Below the pieces are notes generated by a model. That model saw only the letters and a list, made by a program, of their open reading frames with translations. It searched no databases and was not told where the DNA came from. This document shows positions 35,792 through 44,822 of a stretch of DNA of 64,000 nucleotides, one piece after another (the stretch's first letter is position 1; the number at the start of each line of letters is the position of its first letter). The translations under genes were made by a program, and so were the position numbers. The DNA is taken from positions 1 to 64,000 of the forward strand of contig CAMBTP010000002.1 of NCBI GenBank assembly GCA_945870855.1. The letters run 5' to 3'. This stretch comes from Prosthecobacter debontii (GTDB lineage: Bacteria > Verrucomicrobiota > Verrucomicrobiia > Verrucomicrobiales > Akkermansiaceae).

Positions 35792-36748
35792 CTATTGCCG
35801 ATATTTTTCGTAAGCATTCACGATATGCTCAACGATAGGATGGCGGACGATATCGGCTGATGTAAATCGCGTGAACGCAATCCCCTCGATGCCGCCGAGC
35901 GCATGCTCTGCCTCGTGGAGGCCGGAGCGCACGCCGGGCTTGAGATCGATCTGCGAGGAGTCCCCAGTTACGACAAGCTTCGATTCCTCGCCGAGCCGGG
36001 TGAGCGCCATAAACATCTGTTCGCGGGTGGTGTTCTGCGCCTCATCAAGGATCACGAACGAACGCGACAAGGTCCGCCCACGCATGAAAGCCAGCGGCGC
36101 GATCTCAATAATCTCCTCGTCGAGGTAGCGCTGCGCCTCCTCGGGATCGAGCATGTCGTGGATCGCGTCGTAAAGCGGGCGGAGGTATGGGGCTATCTTT
36201 TCCTTTAGATCCCCGGGAAGAAAACCAAGAGCCTCCCCCGCCTCCACAGCCGGACGCGTGAGGATGATGCGGTGGATTGCGCGCTTTTTCAGCATGTGAA
36301 GGCCGACAGCCATCGCGAGGTAGGTTTTGCCGGTGCCGGCTGGGCCGAGGCCGAAGGTTACATCGTTTTCCTGGATCGCTTTCACATAGCCGAACTGGTT
36401 CGGGGTGCGCGGAGAAACGGTTTTGCGGTTCCGCGAGCCGACGAGGCGGACCGTGGAGAGTGAGTTCAGCGGGATCTCGCCGGACTGCCGGGCAACATCC
36501 ACCGCCAGCCGGAAATCCCGCGCGGAGATGTGCAGACCGTTGCGTTGGGTAGCTTCAAGATCGTGAAAAACCTTTGCGGCAATCAGAGTGGAATCCTCCG
36601 CGCCGGTGAAACTGATCCATCCATCGCGGGTAACGGTTTTTAGTTCCAACTCCTGCTCCATATAGGAAAGGTTCCGCCGGTCGTTCGCGAACAGCCCTTG
36701 CAGGAACTGCGGGGTATCGAACTCAAGTTTGAGGGAGGTCGTTTTCAT
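35792..36748 (-). CDS. PhoH-like family ATPase
   Basis: 318 residues. The C-terminal PhoH domain has Walker A GLGPAGTGKTYLAMA, the RPAVEAGEALGFLPGD segment and Walker B FVILDEAQNTT. The N-terminal extension is of the KH-like YlxR/PhoH-associated kind. PhoH proteins bind ATP and RNA and in many bacteria accompany ybeY and RNA-processing genes, though neither is here. Its start is only 18 bases from the divergent KH-protein gene, so they may share a promoter region, which fits a joint RNA-related role. Confidence 0.9.
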   Translation of the reverse strand: MKTTSLKLEFDTPQFLQGLFANDRRNLSYMEQELELKTVTRDGWISFTGAEDSTLIAAKVFHDLEATQRNGLHISARDFRLAVDVARQSGEIPLNSLSTVRLVGSRNRKTVSPRTPNQFGYVKAIQENDVTFGLGPAGTGKTYLAMAVGLHMLKKRAIHRIILTRPAVEAGEALGFLPGDLKEKIAPYLRPLYDAIHDMLDPEEAQRYLDEEIIEIAPLAFMRGRTLSRSFVILDEAQNTTREQMFMALTRLGEESKLVVTGDSSQIDLKPGVRSGLHEAEHALGGIEGIAFTRFTSADIVRHPIVEHIVNAYEKYRQ

Positions 36749-36766
36749 CTGTCTACGGGAGAATCA

Positions 36767-37168
36767 ATGATCGACGTTTCGCCTGAGAATGCAATCCCTT
36801 CGGAAAAAGATAGGGTTTTGAGAAAACAGGCGCGATGGGTACTTGCGGATTTTTGCGGGATGGGGAAAACTGCCGCCATGCAAGCGGTGACGGATAAGTT
36901 GAGAAATTTTCTACAGTTTGTGGCGGTGAAACTTATTGATGAGCCAGCCAAGGCACAACTGAAGGTCGCGTTATTGGGGCCGAAAAAGCTGCGCTTCAAA
37001 CTGATCCTAGCCAAGGAGGACGTGGCCATGCTGATTGGACGAAACGGCTTCACCGCCTCCGCGATCCGCAGTGTCCTGAAAGCGGCGGCGGACAAGGAGG
37101 GGGTGCAGGTCACCCTCCAGATCCACTCGCATGAGGAAGAGGCGGAGTTTCTCGCAAGAGAGGTCTGA
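36767..37168 (+). CDS. small KH-domain RNA-binding protein (YlqC/KhpA-like)
   Basis: A 133-residue frame whose last 96 residues resemble the YlqC/KhpA family: TDKLRNFLQFVAVKLIDEPA, then the KH loop IGRNG (GxxG at 91-94) and SAIRSVLKAAA. It would bind RNA in the cytosol. The start at 36767 has a GGGAG site; an internal ATG at 36878 would give a 96-residue protein closer to the family length. The extra N-terminal residues are unlike the family. Divergent from phoH. Confidence 0.75.
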   Translation: MIDVSPENAIPSEKDRVLRKQARWVLADFCGMGKTAAMQAVTDKLRNFLQFVAVKLIDEPAKAQLKVALLGPKKLRFKLILAKEDVAMLIGRNGFTASAIRSVLKAAADKEGVQVTLQIHSHEEEAEFLAREV

Positions 37169-37337
37169 CTACGGCTTCCGCATTGTTGACATACTAGTGG
37201 AGCTGAACTCCGCCGCTCAGAAGGCTGTGAGATACAAGATTCGCCTAGAGCCTAGCGCGCAGACACCCGAGGAGACTTTGAAAAAAGCCTCTGATATCCG
37301 CTATCCAAATCTTGCGGCGAAGGGTGTAATAAAATAG
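37131..37337 (+). CDS. possible small protein or gene remnant
   Basis: A 68-residue frame starts inside the end of the KH gene and runs through most of the following gap (37169-37398). Its later part (DILVELNSAAQKAVRYKIRL, then a Glu/Thr/Lys-rich end) looks protein-like, but there is no ribosome binding site, no known family and an out-of-frame overlap of 38 bases. It could be a decayed gene. Confidence 0.25.
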   Translation: MRKRRSFSQERSDYGFRIVDILVELNSAAQKAVRYKIRLEPSAQTPEETLKKASDIRYPNLAAKGVIK

Positions 37338-37398
37338 CCCTGAAAAATTCAATTTTGCCGTTGCCAAGCCCCGTCAGTATTCCATAGCCTTTCCCTGC

Positions 37399-37830
37399 AT
37401 GAAAAAACTACTCGTTGCAGCCACCACACTTTGCATCCTCAGCGGATTCACTGCGGCAGATATCCATACACCTCCCGGCTCCCACTACACATCCGGCCGC
37501 AAGCTTGGACGTGCCTTTAGCAACATTCTCTACGGATTCATCGAAATCCCAGAGCAAATCGTGCGTAAGTCCGAGACCCACGGTGCTAAGGCAGGCTGGT
37601 CTTACGGTGTCGTTGATGGCACCAGCCGCGGTTTGCAGCGCCTCGGCTACGGTTTCTACGAGCTAATCACCTTCAACTGCCCCACCTATCGCGGCACCTT
37701 CAAGCCTCCTTACGAAAAATGTGGCCAAGACAACCGAGTTGAAATGAACGTCCTACAAGGACTCTCCGAATTTCCTCCTGAACTCGGTTCTGAGTCTTAC
37801 TACCGTCACTCCCGCACTCAGAGTTTCTGA
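37399..37830 (+). CDS. small exported protein of the TIGR04073 type
   Basis: 143 residues with a signal peptide (MKKLLVAATTLCILSGFTAA). The body has GRKLGRAFSNILYGFIEIPEQ and a later GLQRLGYGFYELITF, which I recall as the pattern of the TIGR04073 family, noted as exosortase-associated in Planctomycetes and Verrucomicrobia. The actual role is unknown. A terminator follows 22 bases after the stop, so it is its own transcription unit. No exosortase gene is in the window. Confidence 0.72.
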   Translation: MKKLLVAATTLCILSGFTAADIHTPPGSHYTSGRKLGRAFSNILYGFIEIPEQIVRKSETHGAKAGWSYGVVDGTSRGLQRLGYGFYELITFNCPTYRGTFKPPYEKCGQDNRVEMNVLQGLSEFPPELGSESYYRHSRTQSF

Positions 37831-37852
37831 TCTCAGAGCCAGTGATTTTTTA

Positions 37853-37884
37853 AACCCGGCCGGATTCGTCCCGCCGGGTTTTTT
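37853..37884 (+). terminator. Rho-independent terminator
   Basis: An 8 bp stem AACCCGGC/GCCGGGTT (37853-37860 with 37873-37880) and a T-run ends the TIGR04073-type gene. Confidence 0.88.
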
Positions 37885-38007
37885 CATGTTTGCATAGCAG
37901 AATTACAGTTTCCGCAAAACTCGCCAAAATTTCGCTTGTCGGCACCAATGATTTGAAGCAACTTTCGCGCCCGCCCTTCTCTGGGCAACACCGTAACAAG
38001 CCACACC

Positions 38008-38259
38008 ATGTCAGTTTCTCTCCGTCTCAACCGCAAGGGCACCAAGGATCGCCCCTACTATAAAATCGTCGCCGTGGACAGCCGCAAGCGCCGCGATGGA
38101 CGTTATATCGAACAAATCGGCACCTACGATCCAATGCTCGAAGGCACCAACTACGAGATCGATCTCGAGAAGGCCGATAAATGGCTCTCCGTCGGGGCGA
38201 ACCCTTCCGAAACAGTGAACAGCTTCATCCGCAAGGCTCGCACCGCCTCTGCAAAGTAA
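38008..38259 (+). CDS. rpsP: 30S ribosomal protein bS16
   Basis: 83 residues, with the bS16 start [20 protein letters not shown] and [21 protein letters not shown]. It is a structural protein of the small subunit. The usual rimM-trmD-rplS partners do not follow; a terminator and a methyltransferase gene do. Confidence 0.95.
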   Translation: MSVSLRLNRKGTKDRPYYKIVAVDSRKRRDGRYIEQIGTYDPMLEGTNYEIDLEKADKWLSVGANPSETVNSFIRKARTASAK

Positions 38260-38282
38260 TTTTCAAGAATACGAATTTTTCC

Positions 38283-38316
38283 ACAACCGCGCGCCCCGCA
38301 AGGCCGCGGTTGTTTT
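38283..38316 (+). terminator. Rho-independent terminator after rpsP
   Basis: A 9 bp stem ACAACCGCG/CGCGGTTGT (38283-38291 with 38305-38313) followed by TTT, just before the next start codon. Confidence 0.7.
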
Positions 38317-38320
38317 CGTT

Positions 38321-39265
38321 ATGGCTACCGGGAATTTTGAGACCGTTGAGCAATTCATGGCGCGGGCGCTCCATGATCCCGTGCGCGGCTACTACGCCCG
38401 CAATATCCGCAGCATCGGAGCGCGCGGCGATTTCACCACCGCACCGCAGCGATCCGAAGCTCCCGCAAAAGCCATTGCGACTTGGCTCGTGCGCTCCCTC
38501 CACGAAACGAAAACACGCCATGTGATCGAGATCGGCCCCGGGCTAGGAACACTCACCGCCCAAGTGATCCGCAGCTTACCTTTCGCAGTCCGTCTCCGTA
38601 GTCGTTTTCACCTTGTCGAGTCTTCGCCAAGGCTAGCCGAACACCAGAAAGCCCTTTTTGGAAAAAGGGTCTCGCATCACTCATCCATACTCGAGGCAAT
38701 GCAAAGTTGCTCAGGCGAAGCTGTCATTTTCTCCAATGAACTGGTGGACGCTTTTCCCGCACGTATTTTCAAGAAAACCCCCGAAGCATGGCAGGAAGTT
38801 GCGCTCGACAACTCCATGAAAGAGATCTTGTTGCCACCTGCAGAATTACCGCCCTCGTCCATATTTTCCATCGATTTCAAACAAGGCCAAACAGTGGAGG
38901 TTCATGATGCCTACCGGATATGGCTGGAATCATGGCTTCCATACTGGAAGCGCGGCCAGATACTCACCATCGACTACGGGGATACAGCGGAGCAGCTTTA
39001 CCACCAGCGTCCTCAAGGCACATTACGCGCTTACCTCCTGCATCAACGCCTTCATGGCTCCGCCGTCTTCGAAAACGCCGGGCTTCAGGACATCACCGCC
39101 GATGTGAATTTCACCGACCTAGCGACTTGGGCTTCCCCATGGCTTGCGTCCTCTCCAACCACCTCCTTCGCGGATTTTATCCGCGACTTCGCCGATCCAT
39201 CCGAAGCTCCGTTCATCGAAGCGGCCGCACATTTCCGGGTTCTATTTCAGAAACCTCGACGCTAA
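38321..39265 (+). CDS. SAM-dependent methyltransferase, COG1565/NDUFAF7 (MidA) type
   Basis: 314 residues. The SAM-binding glycine motif is VIEIGPGLGTLTAQV. The acidic segment is HLVESSPRLAEHQKA. Other family signs are FSNELVDAFPARIF and LTIDYGDTAEQLYHQRPQGTLRAY. Members methylate an arginine on a complex I subunit in mitochondria; bacterial roles are unclear. It starts 5 bases after the rpsP terminator and is followed by the secretion ATPase gene. Confidence 0.85.
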   Translation: MATGNFETVEQFMARALHDPVRGYYARNIRSIGARGDFTTAPQRSEAPAKAIATWLVRSLHETKTRHVIEIGPGLGTLTAQVIRSLPFAVRLRSRFHLVESSPRLAEHQKALFGKRVSHHSSILEAMQSCSGEAVIFSNELVDAFPARIFKKTPEAWQEVALDNSMKEILLPPAELPPSSIFSIDFKQGQTVEVHDAYRIWLESWLPYWKRGQILTIDYGDTAEQLYHQRPQGTLRAYLLHQRLHGSAVFENAGLQDITADVNFTDLATWASPWLASSPTTSFADFIRDFADPSEAPFIEAAAHFRVLFQKPRR

Positions 39266-39300
39266 ATTCGACATTTCAGTAAACTTGCAGGCATTTCCCA

Positions 39301-41088
39301 ATGTGGTCGGTTGACACCTCCGCCCGACTTGACCATCGTATGCACCTGCCCATAAGTCTGGAGGCTTTGCCGCCAAACCCACAAACCCATACCCAGCCAA
39401 GTATTCCTGTGTTTACTAACGAAGACTATCTTGCCGAATTGCTTGTAGAAAGCGGCATCATCGATGCCGAACAACTCCAAAGCGCGCGATCCACACTAAG
39501 CGGCGGCCAGACGATCGTTCAGCACCTCATCAACCGTTCGGATGTAACTGAAACGCAAATCGCCGAAACTCTCGCAACCAATGCAGGCATTCCTTTTGTG
39601 GATCTCGCCAGCTTCCACTTCGATCCTTCTGTCATACTCACCGTCTCCGAGGACATCGCACGCCGTTATCGCGTCATTCCCGTAAGCGACGACGGCCTTT
39701 ACCTCACTGTCGCCGTAGCAGATCCCCTCGATTTCGAGACACTGGACAGCCTTCCTCACGTCATCGGCAGGGAGCTGAATCTCGCCTGCGCCACGCATAC
39801 TGACATCAGTCATCAACTGATGCAGTTTTACAATGTGTCGGAAAAAAGTCAGGACGACAAGGCAGACGGTTTCTTCGTCTCAACCGGTGACTCCGAAGCA
39901 GGCATGGAGACCAACGACGCGCCCATCATCCGCCTCGTTCAACAGACACTGACTGAAGCGTTTCGCCTGAGGGCCTCAGACATTCACATCGAGCCATTGG
40001 AAACATCCGTCCGAATCCGCTATCGCCTCGACGGCAAACTCGTCCATGTAGACACGCATCCTAAAAAACTCCTCCCTGCCGTCATCGCCCGCCTCAAGGT
40101 CATGAGCGGCAGCATGTCCATTGCCGAAAAAAGACTCCCGCAGGACGGTCGCATCCAACTCAAGATGGGCGACAAAGAGGTTGATCTCCGTGTCTCTTCC
40201 GTTCCTTCGAACCACGGCGAGTCCATCGTCATGCGGATACTCGACAAGACCGCCCTCCTCCTCGGACTACCCGAACTCGGCTTCTTTTCCGATGACCAAG
40301 CCGAGTTCGAGACCCTGCTCAAGCTGCCGGATGGCATCATCCTTGTAACCGGCCCTACGGGTTCAGGTAAAACCACTACTCTTTACGCCTGCTTGAACGT
40401 CATCAACAAGCCGGACAAAAAAATCATCACCGTAGAGGATCCCGTCGAATACGAACTCCCCGGAATCAACCAGGTGATGGTGAAATCGGAGATCGGCATG
40501 ACTTTCGCCGCCGCACTCCGCGCCATGCTCCGCCAAGCTCCCAACATCATTATGATCGGGGAAATCCGCGATGCGGAAACCGCCAACATCGCCATCAACG
40601 CCTCACTCACCGGACACCTCGTTTTCTCCACCCTACACACAAACGATGCGCCCTCCGCGATCGCCCGTCTCGCCGATATCGGGGTAAAACCATTCCTGAT
40701 CGCCTCCGCTGTCCGCTCCGTCCTCGCACAGCGCCTCGTCCGCAAGCTCTGCCCTGTATGTAAAGCTCCAGCCGAACTAAATGAAAAGGAAATGCGCGCC
40801 CTCAACCTCGATGCCGCTCGCGTCGCGCAGGCTTCCATCTTCGGCCCGGTCGGCTGCCCAAAATGCCGCGGCAACGGCTACCGCGGACGGATGGGCATCT
40901 TCGAACTCTTCAATATCGATGATGAGGTCCGCGGCATGGTCAACGGCGGCCTGACGACGAGCCAACTCCGCCGACGCGCCCGCGAACTCGGTATGCGCAC
41001 CCTGCGCGAGGACGGCATCCGCAAAGTCCTATCCGGCCTCACCTCCGGCGCCGAGGTCGTCCACGCCACCATGGGCGATTTCGACTAA
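39301..41088 (+). CDS. type II secretion / type IV pilus assembly ATPase, first copy (GspE/PilB)
   Basis: 595 residues. This hexameric cytoplasmic ATPase powers pseudopilus or pilus assembly. The N-terminal MshEN-like domain has DLASFHFDP. The catalytic domain has Walker A GPTGSGKT (351-358), the Asp box ITVEDPVEYELPG, Walker B IIMIGEIRDAETA and the His box TGHLVFSTLHTNDA. Four zinc cysteines are in LCPVC and GCPKCRGNGYRGR. A start at 39340 is also possible. Followed by a second ATPase, GspF and GspG. Confidence 0.93.
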   Translation: MWSVDTSARLDHRMHLPISLEALPPNPQTHTQPSIPVFTNEDYLAELLVESGIIDAEQLQSARSTLSGGQTIVQHLINRSDVTETQIAETLATNAGIPFVDLASFHFDPSVILTVSEDIARRYRVIPVSDDGLYLTVAVADPLDFETLDSLPHVIGRELNLACATHTDISHQLMQFYNVSEKSQDDKADGFFVSTGDSEAGMETNDAPIIRLVQQTLTEAFRLRASDIHIEPLETSVRIRYRLDGKLVHVDTHPKKLLPAVIARLKVMSGSMSIAEKRLPQDGRIQLKMGDKEVDLRVSSVPSNHGESIVMRILDKTALLLGLPELGFFSDDQAEFETLLKLPDGIILVTGPTGSGKTTTLYACLNVINKPDKKIITVEDPVEYELPGINQVMVKSEIGMTFAAALRAMLRQAPNIIMIGEIRDAETANIAINASLTGHLVFSTLHTNDAPSAIARLADIGVKPFLIASAVRSVLAQRLVRKLCPVCKAPAELNEKEMRALNLDAARVAQASIFGPVGCPKCRGNGYRGRMGIFELFNIDDEVRGMVNGGLTTSQLRRRARELGMRTLREDGIRKVLSGLTSGAEVVHATMGDFD

Positions 41089-41089
41089 A

Positions 41090-41200
41090 ACTTTAAACTC
41101 CAAACTTTAAATCCCAATTTTAAGCAAGGCGTATCGACCTTCCCTATCGCACCGCACCATTCCTCTTCATTGAGTTTTAAAGTTTAAAATTTAGAATTTC
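41090..41200. repeat. two TTTAAACT/TTTAAAGT A/T-rich tracts
   Basis: Tracts at 41090-41124 and 41171-41200 fill most of the gap between the two secretion ATPase genes; the second ends about 10 bases before the next start codon. Confidence 0.65.
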
Positions 41201-41210
41201 ACCACCTCTC

Positions 41211-42881
41211 ATGGACAATCGCCAACTCCTCGACCTTTTCCAAGCCCGTAACCTTATCGACGCGTCCCTGTCCGAGGAAATCCTCGCAGAAGTCGATAAT
41301 AGCGGGAAAAGTGTGCCCGAACTACTGGCTGATTTCCAAGTCATCCAATCCAAGGACGACGTTTGGCCTATTCTCGCATCCGAACTCGGGGCCGCCCTCG
41401 TTGATCTGCGTAACTGGACTCCACCTGACGCGCTGCTTGATCTGGTTCCCGCTGGCACTGCCCGCCTGCACGGCGCTTTCCCGGTGAACTTCGATGACCA
41501 AGGCCTACACCTCGCGCTGGTCGATCCACTCAATCCGCAAACCGTCGAGGATCTACGCTTCGCCCTCGGACGAGAAATAATCGTCGTCATCGCGCCTGAT
41601 TACCTTGTTGAAGCAAAGATCAACGAATGTTACGGCGGCGAGGGAAAAGCGATGGGAGACCTCCTCGCCCAACTCGACACCAATGGCGAGAATTTTGACG
41701 AAGCCAGCGCCGAGGCCGAGGCGAACTCGGCTCCCATCATCCGCTACGTCGATCTCGTCCTCTACCAGGCTATCAAGGAAAAGGCATCTGACATCCACTT
41801 CGAACCCTTCGAGAAAGAGTTCAAGATCCGCTATCGCGTCGATGGTGCGCTTTACGAAATGGCTCCCCCACCCGTCCACCTCGCCCTGCCCATCCTTTCC
41901 CGCATCAAGGTCATGGCGAACCTGAACATCGCCGAGCGTCGGATACCGCAGGATGGCCGTATCGTGAAACAAGTCGGCGAGAAACAAGTGGACATGCGGG
42001 TCTCCACTCTTCCCACCCACCATGGCGAATCTATCGTGCTACGTGTCCTTGACCGCTCATCGGTTAACCTATCCTTAGAGAACCTCGGCCTTCCGGCTGC
42101 CATCTACGAATACATCGGCGAGACCATCGAGAAGCCGAACGGAATTTTCATCGTAACCGGTCCAACTGGTGCGGGTAAGACCACTACTCTCTACGCAGGT
42201 CTCCGCCGCATCAACACTATCGATGCGAAACTCCTCACCGCCGAGGATCCCGTAGAATACGATATCGACGGCATTATCCAGATCCCGATCAACGAGGCCA
42301 TCGGCTTGGATTTTCCGCGCATTCTCCGCGCATTCCTCCGGCAAGATCCTGACCGCATCATGATCGGGGAGATGCGCGATAAGGAAACCGCCACCATAGC
42401 CATCCAGGCCGCGCTGACCGGGCACCTTGTGCTATCCACGCTGCACACCAACGATGCGCCGGGCGCCGTCACCCGTCTCATTGACATGGGTTGTGAGCCT
42501 TTCCTTGTCGCCGCTTCGCTTGAAGGTGTTCTAGGCCAGCGCCTTGTCCGGACGATCTGCGTGGAGTGCAAAACTCCATACGAGCCGAACGAAGCCCTAC
42601 TCTCCCAACTCGGAATTTCACCCCACGAACTTGGCGACAAACAGTTCTATACCGGTGCTGGATGCGAGGTCTGCGGCCAGTCTGGATACCGAGGTCGCGC
42701 GGGCCTCTACGAATTACTAAACATTACCGAGCCCATACGCGAACTCATCACAAACCGCGCACCAAGCGTAGTGATCAAACAAAAAGCCATCGAGCTGGGT
42801 ATGAACACCCTGCGCGAGGACGGTCTCCGCAATATTTATCTCGGCAAAACCACCATTGAGGAGGTGCTGAAATACACTTAA
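41211..42881 (+). CDS. type II secretion / type IV pilus assembly ATPase, second copy (GspE/PilB)
   Basis: 556 residues with the same plan as its neighbour: MshEN-like N-terminus, Walker A GPTGAGKT (317-324), LTAEDPVEYDIDG, Walker B RIMIGEMRDKETA, TGHLVLSTLHTNDAPGA, and zinc cysteines in ICVEC and GCEVCGQSGYRGRAG. The two sequences are clearly diverged, so this is an old paralogue and not a recent duplicate. Each may drive a different pseudopilus, or the two may work together with the single GspF downstream. Confidence 0.93.
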   Translation: MDNRQLLDLFQARNLIDASLSEEILAEVDNSGKSVPELLADFQVIQSKDDVWPILASELGAALVDLRNWTPPDALLDLVPAGTARLHGAFPVNFDDQGLHLALVDPLNPQTVEDLRFALGREIIVVIAPDYLVEAKINECYGGEGKAMGDLLAQLDTNGENFDEASAEAEANSAPIIRYVDLVLYQAIKEKASDIHFEPFEKEFKIRYRVDGALYEMAPPPVHLALPILSRIKVMANLNIAERRIPQDGRIVKQVGEKQVDMRVSTLPTHHGESIVLRVLDRSSVNLSLENLGLPAAIYEYIGETIEKPNGIFIVTGPTGAGKTTTLYAGLRRINTIDAKLLTAEDPVEYDIDGIIQIPINEAIGLDFPRILRAFLRQDPDRIMIGEMRDKETATIAIQAALTGHLVLSTLHTNDAPGAVTRLIDMGCEPFLVAASLEGVLGQRLVRTICVECKTPYEPNEALLSQLGISPHELGDKQFYTGAGCEVCGQSGYRGRAGLYELLNITEPIRELITNRAPSVVIKQKAIELGMNTLREDGLRNIYLGKTTIEEVLKYT

Positions 42882-42951
42882 TTTCGCCAATTTTTCCGTA
42901 GCCAAAGCCCATCCAATATTCTTCAATTAGCTTAGTTCAACAAAAAACATC

Positions 42952-44235
42952 ATGCCCAACTTCCACTACACAGCCCTTGACGCTAAAGGCGAACAAGCCA
43001 ACGGCGAAATAGATGCCGCCACCGAAGCCGAAGCCGTTCAGAAACTCCGCGCTCAAGGTCTTTACCCAACCCACATCGCCGAGGATGGCAAGGGTAAGCC
43101 CGGTATCTCCTCGAAAGCCTCAGGGAAAAAGAAGGCCAAGCCAGTCAACATTTCTTTCGGAAAAGCCAAGTCCACCGTGAAACCCAAGTTGCTGATGGTC
43201 TTCACCCGTCAGCTTGCCACCCTTATCGACGCCGGACTACCGCTGCTCCGCTCCCTCACCGTTCTTGGTAAGCAAGAGCCAAACCCCGTGCTAAAAGCCA
43301 CAATCAGCTCCCTCGCGGACTCGGTTCAGGGTGGCTCTACCTTCTCAGAATCCCTCGCCCAGCATCCAAAAATGTTCAACAAGCTGTTTGTGAACATGGT
43401 CAAAGCCGGTGAACTCGGAGGTGTTCTAGAAGTTGTCCTCAACCGTCTCGCAGAATATCAGGAAAAGGCTCAGAAACTGAAGAACAAGATCGTTTCCGCC
43501 ATGGTCTATCCGGCCATTGTCATGTTCATCGCCGTCGCCATCCTTGTTTTCCTAATGATTTTCATCGTCCCGAAATTCAAGGAGATGTTCTCCGAAACCG
43601 ATTCCGATCTCCCGCTGATCTCCCAAATCGTGTTCGGCTTCTCTGAGTTCTGTCTCGGCAGACCCATCGCTGGCATTCCAAACGTTGTCTGGGTCTTCGT
43701 CGCCCTCGGCGGTCTCATCACCGCACTGAATGCCTTCGGTAAAACTAAGGGAGGACGCCTGTTCATCGATAAACTCAAACTCCACCTCCCTATCTTGGGC
43801 GATGTCACACGCAAATCCGCCGTATCGCGCTTTGCCCGCACACTCGGAACTCTCGTAACATCCGGTGTCCCGATCCTTCAAGCACTCAACATCACCCGGG
43901 ACACCGCCGGCAATGTAATCATTTCCGAAGCGATTTCTAAAGTCCACGAAGCAGTCAAGGAAGGCGAATCCATCGTCACACCCCTCTCCTCCAGCGGGGT
44001 TTTCCCCAGCATGGTCATCTCCATGGTCGATGTGGGTGAGGAAACCGGTCAGCTTCCTGAAATGCTCCTGAAAATCGCAGATGTTTACGACGATGAGGTG
44101 GACAACGCCGTCACGGCTCTGACATCCATTCTTGAGCCTATGATGATCGTGTTGCTCGCCCTCGTCGTCGGAGCCATCGTTTTCGCCCTCTTCCTACCGC
44201 TGATCAAGATGATCTCGGAAATGAGCGACCAGTGA
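42952..44235 (+). CDS. type II secretion / type IV pilus inner-membrane platform protein (GspF/PilC)
   Basis: 427 residues. An N-terminal YTALDAKGEQANGEIDA signature, two repeated T2SSF domains (TRQLATLIDAGLPLLRSL and SRFARTLGTLVTSGVPILQAL) and three membrane segments, including one near residue 190 (YPAIVMFIAVAILVFLMIFIV, here divided) and one at the C-terminus. It couples the ATPase to pseudopilin assembly. Located between the ATPases and gspG. Confidence 0.94.
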   Translation: MPNFHYTALDAKGEQANGEIDAATEAEAVQKLRAQGLYPTHIAEDGKGKPGISSKASGKKKAKPVNISFGKAKSTVKPKLLMVFTRQLATLIDAGLPLLRSLTVLGKQEPNPVLKATISSLADSVQGGSTFSESLAQHPKMFNKLFVNMVKAGELGGVLEVVLNRLAEYQEKAQKLKNKIVSAMVYPAIVMFIAVAILVFLMIFIVPKFKEMFSETDSDLPLISQIVFGFSEFCLGRPIAGIPNVVWVFVALGGLITALNAFGKTKGGRLFIDKLKLHLPILGDVTRKSAVSRFARTLGTLVTSGVPILQALNITRDTAGNVIISEAISKVHEAVKEGESIVTPLSSSGVFPSMVISMVDVGEETGQLPEMLLKIADVYDDEVDNAVTALTSILEPMMIVLLALVVGAIVFALFLPLIKMISEMSDQ

Positions 44236-44297
44236 TCCCTCGGTTTTCCCGTGAAATATTCCGGAAACGGCGTATCTTCCCAGTAACAAAATAAACC

Positions 44298-44798
44298 ATG
44301 AAAACCCATCCTTCATCGCTACTTCGCCGAGGCTTCACCCTCATAGAGCTCCTCGTCGTAATCACCATCATCATGATCTTAGCGGGTCTCTCAATGGGCG
44401 GCTACGGATACGTCACCAGAAAACAAGCGGACTCACAAGCCGCCATCCAGATCAGCCTGCTTTCCAAGGCGCTGGAGGAATATAAACTGGATAACGGGGT
44501 TTATCCGGCATCGAACAACCTTGAACTTTTTAATAAACTTTATGGCGATGGCGCTGCAACCACTCCTCCCGGCAAGATCTACCTAGCTGCACTCGACCCG
44601 AAAGACAGGAGCCAAGGATGGGTCGAACCATCGGGAGGCCCCTTCTCGAAGCTCGTTGATCCTTGGGGCAACGAATACATATATAGGAGGGGCGATCACG
44701 CTGAAGCCAAGAACCCCGATTTCGACCTTTTATCGAAGGGTAAGGATGGCTTGACCGGAACCACTGCCTCATCCGCTGACGACATCGACAACTACTAG
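44298..44798 (+). CDS. major pseudopilin GspG-like
   Basis: 166 residues. The leader ends LRRG, then FTLIELLVVITIIMILAGLS (Phe +1, Glu +5). The body has ALEEYKLDNGVYPASNN and WGNEYIYR, typical for GspG, with a late SKGKDGLTGT segment resembling the calcium-binding end. It should form the pseudopilus shaft. It ends the ATPase-ATPase-GspF-GspG series. No secretin (GspD), GspC, GspK/L/M or prepilin peptidase is in this window. Confidence 0.92.
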   Translation: MKTHPSSLLRRGFTLIELLVVITIIMILAGLSMGGYGYVTRKQADSQAAIQISLLSKALEEYKLDNGVYPASNNLELFNKLYGDGAATTPPGKIYLAALDPKDRSQGWVEPSGGPFSKLVDPWGNEYIYRRGDHAEAKNPDFDLLSKGKDGLTGTTASSADDIDNY

Positions 44799-44822
44799 CG
44801 GCTCCGCTTACCCACCATTCCC

